Of a stretch of 64,000 nt of DNA, positions 47,101-59,100 are shown in pieces. Below the pieces are notes generated by a model, which saw only the letters and a program-made list of their open reading frames with translations, was not told where the DNA came from and did no database searches. The stretch spans positions 82,868,798-82,932,797 of the forward strand of contig NC_059501.1 of the NCBI RefSeq assembly GCF_914767665.1. The letters run 5' to 3'. This stretch comes from Harmonia axyridis (taxonomy: Eukaryota; Arthropoda; Insecta; Coleoptera; Coccinellidae). The position numbers and the translations under genes were made by a program. The stretch's first letter is position 1; every line of letters starts with the position of its first letter.

Positions 47101-50100
47101 GAACACGCCTTCCATGAAAGTTATACCCAGTATTTATGATTTGGAGGTACGTATCCTGAATTTTGATAGCATATTTTGAAATGGTTAAGTATTCTAACGG
47201 ACAACGGAAGTTTAAATTTTAAAATTTTTTTGGTGAACATTATAGCTAGGAGTAAATGACTGAAATTTGGAGAAAAAACTTGGGGTTTCTCAATAAATTT
47301 GTTAATAATGTGTTTGTCCAGCGCGATTATCTATACACTCCCTAACACGTCTCGACATTGATGCAATAAGATGGTCTATTTCTTCTTGAGGGATACTATC
47401 CCAAGCTACCAGTACTTCATGTCTCAGAGCCGCCAAAGTCCGAGGTGGCTGGAGTAAATCGCAAGCCTCCTACCCATGATGTCCCAAACATGCTCAATGA
47501 GTTAAAGATCGGGGAATCTGGGCGGCCATGGCAAAATATTCACATGGGTCGCTTCGAAAAACTTTGAATTAACTCTGGCATCATGGGATCGAGCATTATA
47601 TTCCTGAAATACTGGATTTTCGAGCCGGTTAAGGTAAAGGAGAATATATGGATCCACTATTTCTTGAAGGTAACGTAGCGCTTTCATGTTACCTCGAATA
47701 AAGACTAAAGGTGGCCTACTTGTATGTGCAATAGCACCTTAACTGTCCGGTGTCTATGACGCTTAAGATCAAACTGAGGTTCACGTCTTTCTCCCCGACG
47801 TCGTCTAACTCTTCTTCGGCCATCATGTGCATCCAAGGAGAATCGAGATTCATCAGAAAAGACGACCTGATGCCATTTCACATTCCAATGTTGACGTTCT
47901 CTGCACCATTGTAATCGTTGTCGGCGATGCTCAACCGTCAGAGGTAACACAAGATGGGGTCCATAATACTGGAGTCCAAAAGACATTATCCGGCGGTAAA
48001 CCGTTCGAACAGTTACAGGATGGCCTTGTTTTCCTAACCACTCATCAGCCAAAGATCGAGTGGTTGCTAATTGGAAGCTAATACCCTTAAGTCTTAGACG
48101 TCGATCTTGAACTTCATTTGTACCCCTTCGACGTCTGGTGCCTACTCGTCTTCGAATTTGGGCATTATTAAACCAGGCTTAACAACATCTCATAACAATA
48201 GCTGGTTTGTTGTCAAATTTAAAAACTTGCAAAAAACGACTACAAAGTAACCAAAATTGTTTACATGTAAAAACCTTCACGATTTTTTCTCCAAATTCAG
48301 TCATTTATCTACTCCTTCTTATACTTTCTATGTTTCACCAAAAAAAAATTTAAATATGAACAGATCCTTCTGGGTATTGCAGTTTCTTTGTCAGTTAGTA
48401 TCATATGATAATTTCAAGTTCTTTGTCGAACTTCTCGTCTTTCTCATTATCGGCAAAATACGAATTTCAAACAGAAAATTGAAAGAGAAACTTATGTACA
48501 GGGTGGGCAAATAAGCGAGGTAAGCGGCTATAAATTTCAAATGTAATGATAGGATTCTCTTAACAGAAATAGAAATTCCATCAAATTTGCATGAAAAAAC
48601 CTGTCGGTCGCAAAGCGATAATTTCAGGCGTTCTGAAGTTTTGACCGAAAGAAGATATTCTTCAACTGATGCACTGCGAAAAACCAAATTGTGTCTTTAG
48701 GTTCTGACAGAAATAGAAATTCCATCAAATTTGCATGAAAACACCAAAAGGTCGCAAAGCGATAGCTTCAGGCGTTCTGGAGTTATGGCCGAAAAAAGAT
48801 ATTCTTCATCTGATGCACTGAAAAACTAAATTGTGTCTTCTTTCGGCCATAACTCCAGAACGCCTGAAGCTATCGCTTTGCGACCTTTTGGTTTTTTCAT
48901 GCAAATTTGATGGAATTTCTATTTCTGTCAGAACCATAAGACACAATTTGGTTTTTCGCAGTGCATCAGTTGAAGAATATCTTCTTTCGGTCAAAACTTC
49001 AGAACGCCTGAAATTATCGCTTTGCGACCGACAGGTTTTTTCATGCAAATTTGATGGAATTTCTATTTCTGTTAAGGGAATCCTATCATTACATTTGAAA
49101 TTTCGTAGTAAAATGAACAAAACAATGAACTTCAGACTTAGCGCCCCCTATCGAAAGCAGCAAAAACAAATTCATCATGAGTATATTTTGTCCTCAATCA
49201 ACAAGATATTATCTTTCAGACGAGATCTAATTTGCTCAAAAATGTTGAGCCAAACTGAAGCTACAGGCGTTTCAATCAGTCAGATTTCTCCCTTTCATCT
49301 ACCCTTATTTGATGTCGTAAAATCGAAAGTGACAATTTAAAAAAATAGATAATTTTCCAAGGATCACTGTGATGATATTTTTTCTTCAACTTCATATGAA
49401 ACATTTTCGAGTAAAATTCATTTTTCTACTCGACGGTAGCTATAACGCCCTCTAGCGGTAGAGGTATGAACTTCAAAACAATTTCCAGAGTGTTCTCTTG
49501 TTCACTTTAGTGGTAAAATTTTTTACCGCAAGTCTCTACGATGAGTGGATCCTGAGATATAGCCGCTAACCTCGCTTATTTGCCCACCCTGTACAGTAGA
49601 GACAACAGGTTCTGTCAAGTTGAAAAGGGGTTGATAATCATCATAATTTGAATGTATCTTGTCTATCCCTAACAGGATATACCTACACGTGTAAATCCGT
49701 GACTCTTTTTCCTACTTTAACCATAAAAAAATTCTCTTGCATATTCTTTAAAACACACAAAACACGCAGGAATTTGTATGTCAACTATTCACAAAAGGTA
49801 CACCAACACATCAACTCATTCATAACGCTCGTATTTTTACCTCCAACTACATTTCTTCCGTGCTGATGTACAGAACTTTTTCTCACATAAATCAGGGCAG
49901 GGATTCTTTTTATCTGTCGTGTGAATCCTGGCAAATATGGAGGCAACCCCGCGAAAACTAATAATGCCATCCTCTAAGGAAATGGATTTCTTCATCTCAG
50001 TCTAGAGATGCGAAAGTAAATCTTCCGGGAAACACGCGAAGTTAAACATTGGGTCTTTTCAGGTTGAAGTTTTATTAGCATTTCTGCAAGGATGAATTGA

Positions 50101-53100
50101 TAACAAAGGCCTCTTCATGGAGGGAGATCTGAGTTTTAAGGCATATTACGAATTGAGATGTGGCATGACGTGAAAATTGGATTCTTTGCGTTGTTGACAA
50201 TCGCGTTGTATCGGTGGTAATGAATGTCGGATAAAAAAGAAGCAAAGTTTATAAGAATTCTTATTATTTGGTTTTTTGCGCGCACGTCTCGGAACGGATC
50301 TTTCTATCGTTTTTCATTTTGTCTGTAATTTTCGAATAATGATAATTCTTGGAAGCAACCACCAAGAAAATGGAAATTTTCATTCTTGTTTGGGATCTGT
50401 TTATTTATGAAATAAACATTTCTTATCTTTCTCATATTATCTTATCTCGAATACCGCTGTTGAGTATGGAAACAAAATTAAGTTTTTTTGATAATGCCGA
50501 AACTACAGATTCGATCGAATTGAAATGTCACATCTAGATGCAAAATAACAATTTAATTTCAAGCTTTATACTGAATTTTATGTTGATAGTATGACCAGAA
50601 ACAAAAAAAAAGGTTTAAGTATAACACAGGGGAACAGATGATTTGGTGTCGAGGTTTTTTGAGCTGATTTTATATATCAATTTTATGTCCTGAATTCAAG
50701 TAACGTATGCATTTTTACCATAGGAGCTCAAATTTTTAAGATATACAATTTAAGACAAATATAAAGTACATTTTTTCATCTCAAACCCGTAGTGTAGTAA
50801 TCAAAAATAGATACGAAATTTTATTTTATTTATACAAAATACAATATTATGTCGTACTCACAAACAAAAAAAAAACATTGAAGAAATCAAATAGTCACTC
50901 AACACTTCGAATGCTTGCCTTCCGAGACATTCTTGAATGTTTTTTAAACAGTCCCTTTTTGAACTCCATCAGTAATCTGCCATCATGTACATGTCTCATC
51001 TTCCTTGGTAGCGGTCCCCCATAACTTCAATATCTTGGTGTAATATTTCAGTTTGTTCCTCCCTCATGTCTCCTAAATTTTCTGGAAAACGGTCTGAGTG
51101 GCTGTGTATTTTAAGACTCATATTGCACCCTAAGGATTTGAAACTATTAAGCATCTTGTTAACCTTTTCAACAAAGTTTTGAGCTTTATGTTTGCCTAGA
51201 AAATTTTCTACAACTGCAACAAATGATGTCCAAGCTTCTCGTTCAACTTGGTTCATTGAATTTATAAAGGCAAGATCCTTAATTAATTGCCTTATTTGTG
51301 GGCCGTCAAATATCCCTGCTTTGAGTTTTTCTGTGCTCAACTGATGAATTTTGACCCCTATATATGCAAAACATGACCCATTATTATCAAGAGCCTTTAC
51401 AAATTGCTTCATTAAGCATTCATTTATATGTAACGGAGTAAGGGGATTCAAAGGATCAGTTCAGGTACCTGATAGACAATGGTTCCACTATTTATAGATT
51501 TATCTTGAATTTACTCAATAACAGACTCACAATAAAACCATTGTACCTACATTAATGTATATATAATAATTTTAGAACTCTCTTGAATGAAATATACTGA
51601 ATGAAACCCATATTGGTAGATAAATCGATGTGTTTTCTATTTCTCAAAAATTCTGTAATTTCACCCCAAAAAATTAGGTTATGTAAAATTTCAGACTCAT
51701 ATCACCGTCAAAATATGAGAATATCTAATAAACAGAAAATATGTTGTTTTTTAGACAATATCTACGAACCTTCATTCTATTAGAGCAAATCGAAAACCAC
51801 AAGTAGAGTCAATAATGTTGAAATCCGAAATTGTCATTTCAAAAAATAACATTATCGTTGAATGTATCGAAATCGAATGAACCTAGAGCTTTATTAATGA
51901 GCATTGAATTTATTTGATTATACCTCAACAGAGGATTAATCTTCATGATACGTATAACATATGAATATTTCAAATCAATATTGCTCTGAAGATAAATGGG
52001 TATCATTTTGATACAGAAAGTGATTATAACGATTCGATAAAACATATATACCTGCTCAATAATTGAATTATTTCCACAAAATATATCTCTATTTCGGAAA
52101 AATTGAAATGTTTTTATCGATATCAAACGTTTTGATATCACAATTTCTATTAGCACAGAATGAAACTAAAACTGGACCTTGCAACACCTTTTGAATACAA
52201 TTTGTAGCTAACCACACCAAGTTCTTTGGTTTTTTTTGTTGCTTTCTACCTCCTTCATACAGAGTGTTCCTAAATTTGAGGTAAAAAGGAAAATTAGAGA
52301 TTCCCTGGATAATTCTAAGAAAAACAGTCCCTTAAACATGTGTCCGAAACCGCTTTCTATTCGAAATACAGAATGTTTCTTGTAGTTTGACTCTTTGTGA
52401 TGTGATCAGTTTATCTTCGCTACAGATTGAGTAAACACCTAGCAAACTCATAATTATTTTTTTTCATCTCAGCTCTCTAAGTGGATCTTTATAATAGTTT
52501 GGTATTTCCTGAGGATTAGGTACTAGAGAATTTTTCTCCGAAATCGGTAGTAGATACGACAAAGCTACAAGAAACCAAGAAGTGTATTATAGCTTAAAAA
52601 GTATCCTTTTGCTTTCCTTTAAATTACCAGTGTTCAACCAAAAAAAATTTCTGGAAGAAGGGGTCACTGTCCCAAGACAAATATCACCCTGTAGGTTTTC
52701 ATTTAGAATTAGCTGAAGACTTTAAATTCGTATATCTATGCCTTCTTGTGAACAGAAGGTGCTATTAGAAAAAACTTTATTGGTTATCACTGTTTCATTT
52801 CCACTGAAATGTCATTCCATCCCTGAAATAAACCTCCTTGTTTTCCCTGCCAGTGATCTCTTTCAAATAAACCTTCCCTCACCATCGTGGATAGGTGACT
52901 CTGCTCGTCTGTAATGCGGCAGCTACTATAAACCCCGCAAGGCTACTCTAGAGTGTGGCGCGAAGCCCATAACGCCACGTCTAGGGCAGACAGAGTAACT
53001 ACAAATCAGCCTTTTGCCTGGAACAACCCACGGTAGGAGGCTATTGGAAATAATGTGTTGTATTCACTTTGCCATTAAACCGACCAATATGGCTTTTTAG

Positions 53101-56100
53101 TATTGATACCGTAATCCCAGCGTCCTATACAAAAATGTTGTCGATGGCAACGATCCAAATTACCTATTAATAAGTTATGTCCGAATATTCTCCGCTGCTA
53201 TATCCCAATATTGAAACGACTGAAATGCATTTCATTTACGACCATCCTAATTAGAGCTGATGCGGAGTTATACTTATTTATGGAGCGGTATAATATTTTT
53301 CCGAAACTCCTGGTTATAACTCCAATAATCCACACTTAAAACATAGTTCCATGCATTGACAGCATCCATATTATTGCAAGATTGGAGGAGATATCAATAT
53401 TTTCATCAGGAATAGATCATTGTGTTCATGAATTTGATTGTTATTTTGATGAATTGTACAAGACTTTATCGGATCAGTTTCTTAGTCTTAAAATAGTTTT
53501 TTTTTGTACATTTTTCTCTTTTTATTCTTTTCTAAATTATAACTCAAATATTTCTTCTCGATTCATTACGCACCAGGCAAAAATCTAATAATAGTGTTCA
53601 TTGCAAGATATATATATATATATATATATATATAGATATATATGCTTCGCCACCATTAGTCTTTCTTATTGTTGGCAGTCGTTTGCTACCTCATTGATAT
53701 TATGCAGTTTTCAAGTGTTTTTAAAGAAAAAAAATCTTATTTCTGCCTGGCTACCTCATATTGATTTGTGCATTTGCAATGATAGCTATATAATACGGTG
53801 ACACAGCAAGAATTCCAGAACATAATTTCAATTATACCTAGGATATATAAACAGGCTTGCGATAAACTCTAGGTAGGAACATATTCTCTATTAATGGACT
53901 GACACTTTTCTTCTATCATTAAGATTTTTCATTTAATTCCCTTTCTTGAATTTTAAAAGTAATGGTTTTAAATTTGAGTTTCAAATTCTCGGAGGTACTT
54001 CCATTCGATTAAATTTCAGACAAGGATGGAAAAATTGAATTTATATTTTATTGAAATCATATTCTGACATTTTTGACATCGTATTATTACATCAGAATAA
54101 GGATAAAGAGAAAATCCTCAAATTTGTGTGTGGAAATATTTTCGATATAATGGACTGTATAAAATAATAAGTCGTGCAATAGTAAAACGGTTTATTTGAA
54201 AACATTACCCCGAGTAGGTTATGTTGTATTACAACTGAAATATGATCAGAACATATAAAACTAAGCGAGAAAGAGTTAACGAGAAAGAGGGTTAGAATTT
54301 CTCATGCGTCCCAAACATGGACTTTTTTATGGAATGTTACGCATAGAATTCATGAATATATACAATGAAGAAAACTTATCTAAAATTATACCAATAAATA
54401 AAAATTATGATAATAACATTAGAAAAACTCATCAGAGGAAGAAATATAATAAAGAATATAAACTAGAAATTAAATTGAATCCAATATTTAAAAGAGAACC
54501 GACGCTGGCGCCATCTGTGGGATTTCCCTCAGTATATGACTGTCGCCATCTATTGGATTTCTCTTAATATATGATTCTTTAAAACTGCAATTTCTCCAGT
54601 GTGTATTTATCATTATGTTTCCCTGCTATTTTGTTTGATTCAATGTTATTTTCTAATTGGTGTTAGTTTTTATCACTCCTATTCTTTTTTCATTTCACTA
54701 TTCATTTCTGGTATTCTATTGATTCATTATTCTGATATTGCTTTAGTTTGTTCGTTCAACTAGTTTATTAATTGATTACAATTTATTTCTTCCCTACGTC
54801 ACAATTATTTGCTTGTTATTTCTGTTTTTCATAATTTTTATTATCACCTATTTTGATTCTCTATTTTTTTTTTCGATTACAGAGTTTGAAAGTGGCCCGT
54901 TTGACGCATCCCTTCCATTGTTGCGCCTTCAAGTATCCAAAACGTCACAATCCATCCAGATACGCCCAAATTTCGGAAGAACTAAAAAGGTACTGCGAAC
55001 AGTACAAAGATCTGGACACTGGCCAGTTTGTTCCAAAAGCAGCCAAGACGAGAAAAAGAAGATTCAACTCTAGGGAAATTCCAAATCTAGGGTTTTCCAC
55101 AAGGTAAAAGAAATAAATTAAATAATTTTCATCCCATAAAAAGTAAAATAAAATTTATTGAATAAAGAAACAATGCTTGTATTGTTTTTATTCTATTCAA
55201 TATACTATTCACCCCATTTGATGAGCAATACAATTATCGATATAGGGTGATATGCTAATATTTGAGAGGGGACGCAATCACGTGGCTGCTTAGTTCAAAA
55301 CGAAATAAGAGATAATTTTTCTTACAAATCACCGATATTCATGAGGTTTTCACATAATTTTCGTAAACAATAATCTATATGGAAGAAAGTGAATATTTTC
55401 AATTTGCGAATGAAGGAAAAGTTGTTTGGTAACTTTCCGTTTTTCCTCAAAAAAAAATTAATGATATAATGTACTTTGTACAAAGCTTTGATATATTTCC
55501 AAAATATTCGTGGAAAAACTTACCAAAAATCATTACAAAAGAGGTAGAATTATAGTTTCGTGGAAAAAAAGAATCGACTGTCGTCCAGTACTGGCCTTAA
55601 TACACCATACAATGTTTGGTCAAGTGGTGGTAATCCCTTTCAAGGAGGCAATTCTTGGAGCTGTTACAAGGAAGAAATTGATATGAATGTGAAAACGTAT
55701 AATAAGAGGAAGAAAAAGAATTATCTGCGGTAGTTTCATTGTGGTTAAAAAAAAAAATTTCCAAAAAACTTCACCATCCTGTATCTCAAAATTGATCACA
55801 TTTACGACATATATTATGTCCATACAAAGTTTTTTCTTAATATGGCTCCAAAAATCGCCCTCTTCAATATTAACATATTATTAAGGAACACCCTGTATAA
55901 GTACGAACTCATAAGTTCTCAAAAAGGAATATAGGGAATTCATCCCAAGATATCAAAATAACTACTAGCAATTCTCCACATTTTACTCTAGAAACCAATA
56001 ACAAACTCTCCAACAACCCAACTAATCTTGTTGCTCCCAGAAGAACATTTTTATACACGTCGGTAAAAACGCTAACTCAATTTTCTTGTTTCCAGTCAAC

Positions 56101-59100
56101 AGTTCGCCAACACATACCGCAAGAACGGCGGGAAAGTTTGGATGAAAGAAAACACTGACCCGAATAACAACGAATCCCTGTTCGTAAATCCGCAGAGGGG
56201 GGAAACCATAGATCATCAGGAGGCCAGGCCTGTAGAGATTGACGAAGATTTCGGCACCTTCCACGTGCAATCTGCTGATGTTTCAACCTCCTCTCGTCAC
56301 GTCAACGCCTTCTGCGGAAATTTGTCCATAAGGCGAGTTTTTAAGAGACATTTATCACGATCTACTGACATAGAACGAATTTATAACTGATGTGTCATAA
56401 CCTGATATACACTGCGCAAAAAAATTGACGCACATTCTGAAAATCTCAATTTTAATGAGAGTTAACTCTACATTGACTTTATAACTTATTTTTTATGTTC
56501 TCTCGGGAAGGTTTTGAACGAAACAAGACACATTAAATGGAAGAAAAATTCAGGATTCCACCGAATCTTATGTGAAAGAAGAGAAATAAACAATTTTCAA
56601 AATACTGAAATGCTGATAAGTGATTTAATACTTGGTATTTCCACCCTTGCGTTAATTACAGCTCGGCAACGACGGTTCATACTCAAAATGAGTGATCTTA
56701 AAATGTTCTGATCTAATCCTTCCCAGATTTCTCTGAGTTGGATTCCTAAGTCATTAAGGGTAGCTGGATGATTTTCTGAACTTCTCAGCCTTCTATTGAG
56801 GTTGTCCCAAACCTGCTCAATCGGATTGAGATCTGGACTTCTTGCTGGCCATTCCATTCGAGAGACTTCAACCTCTTCAAGGTACTCCTGAACGATGCGC
56901 GCACGATGAGGTCTGGCATTATCGTCCATAAAAATGGAATTTTCACCAATGTATGGGGCAAATGGCACTACATGTTCTTCAAGAATGTTCCTTATATACC
57001 TATCAGCACTCATAGCTCCATTATCAACGACCACTAGGTCTGTGCGAGCAGTCAAAGATATTCCACCCCATACCATAATCGATCCTCCCCCGAAACCAGT
57101 AGTATTCAGGAAATTCCAATGAGCATATCTTTCATGTGGACGTCTGTATGCAAGGGAACGTCGATCACAATGGTAGAGGCAGAATCTAGACTCATCTGTG
57201 AAGAGAACTCTTTCCCAATCAGCCTCTTCCCAATGGATATGCTCTCTCGCAAAATCCAGTCGATTCAAATCCACCTCCCACTATCAGAATTCGAGAAAAT
57301 TATCACTAATCGAATATCACATGAATGCAACTGCGCATTTAATTCATGGAACCTACTAAAACTTTACTGCAGGAGTTAATGAATGGGTGCAGCACGTGGA
57401 ACATAAAATATCAAAACTTTCAAATGAGATGATCATAAACACTACTTGTGCACAACCTAATATCCCAGTGGCGACATCTGCAATTATTAGTCCTCTAGAG
57501 CTGACGTAATTTAAAGGAGACGGGCCTAAGTTCAGATCCCTTCCATGTTAGTGCTTATGGCGCTTACATGAACTTTTGTAGTTATTTTTGTATATAGAAT
57601 GTTTTGTGAATGCACGACATCTTTTTTCACCTATCACAACCAAAGTCACTTTAGAAGTTTACTCGAGGGCGTAGATTAAAAATATGTCATCAGATACTTT
57701 TTTAAAGAATTTATTGGTCTACTTATGGCGGTTTGAAAATAAGAAAAATTGGACCTTCGCGTAGAAAATCATAGTTTCCAAACTGTACATAGTAGAAGAT
57801 TGAAGGTTACACCATTGCTTCCACAGAAGATCGATCCATCTGTAAAAAATCAACAACTGTCTAGGTCGTCTAGGATGTACTGCAGAAATGCCCGTTGGGT
57901 CGCGATCTTAGCACGGTTATTTTCGTGAAATGTGCGAACGGCAAAGCTTTGATGTACTCCGATCCAAATCATGGTCCTGACACAAAACTTCTGACTCTAA
58001 GGAACACAAAAACACCTTCCGCACCTACTTGCCCCCACTACATTCCGAGCATTGACCTGTAAAAACTCGTCAATCGGCTCTGCCGCACCCTATAAATCTT
58101 GTAAAGTACCCAGTGCCTACTTTTTTCAGAAACGAATGTACGTGTATGAACTACATTAAATATTTCATCAAAACAAAAAAGAAACCAGCATCAGTACTGA
58201 CCTGTTCATCTCTGAATAATGGGTTATTTCATTTTGAACAATCATTAAGAATGAAATATCACAGGGTTTTGACAAAATCCGCAATATTCAAATTTAGGTC
58301 CTCAGTTCATCGAATGAACTTTACTCGAATAATAAACATTTCAAATGTGAACTATATTTAAAGAGAACATTACGAATTTTCCAAAAATAGGTTCATAAGC
58401 AACCATGAATGGAAATTGAAATTTACGAATTCGCATCTCTAAACAGACAATCAGTAGTCACATCATTTCATGCCTTTTGGCATCTTTATCATTTACAATG
58501 TTTGGCAAAGTTATTACTATTGAAGGCTGAATATCCTTTGATTCGGCTAATACTGTTTTCCCTCTTCCAGGATTCCAGTTGTGAAGTGCTATCCAGAACC
58601 GAACGCTTTGAATCCTTGCGAAGACATTATGGGATATTCCTGGCTGCGAATTTCTGTGTGGTTCGTAGTGATATTGACAGTAACAGGAAATCTAGCTGTG
58701 ATAATAGTTGTTATATTCAGTGGAGGCGACGTGACTGTCACTCGTTTCTTGATCTGTAACCTAGCAACTGCCGATCTCTCTATGGGCCTCTATCTGGCCC
58801 TCATTGCCTTCATGGATCTCCACTCGGTAGGGAGCTACTTCAACTATGCCTATGACTGGCAATACGGTGAGTAATAACCTTGGAGTTGAAGGCTTTCATT
58901 TCTTATTCAGATCTGATTCAAAATTGAAGATTCCTTTATGTCAATTTGTATCGTTCATTGCATCTTGCCATCCTTAATCTTTGCAATTGAATTTGAAGTA
59001 TATGGAAATATTGAGGAGATGTCTGCTTGGGCAGCTATGAAAGCGCAAATCACATTGAACTACCCTTCATACAAGAGAAGGAGCTTAAGGCCAGCTTTTA

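Larger units (their letters stand above)
47147..54882 (+). other. Lgr1 intron 7 (7.7 kb)
   Basis: Contents are a Tc1-like element (47221-48350), a large foldback element (48499-49591), a decayed repeat ORF (50925-51451), a TA microsatellite (53608-53643) and CTCF-like motifs (54506-54556). The other parts (49592-50924, 51452-53607, 53644-54882) show no recognised gene. A GC-richer patch at 52880-53040 is unexplained, and ACCCTGTAGG near 52687 is a repeat end. Confidence 0.75.

Noticed and set aside
48391..49340. Long overlapping frames on both strands that share peptide repeats
   Set aside because: They are translations of the palindromic foldback element. The repeated peptides mirror the DNA repeats and have no domain.
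52880..53040. GC-richer patch as an exon or rRNA piece
   Set aside because: No open frame with a domain and no recognised RNA signature; left unexplained.
58409..58759. 116-codon frame overlapping Lgr1 exon 10
   Set aside because: It is the wrong frame of the exon. The receptor frame gives TM1-TM2.
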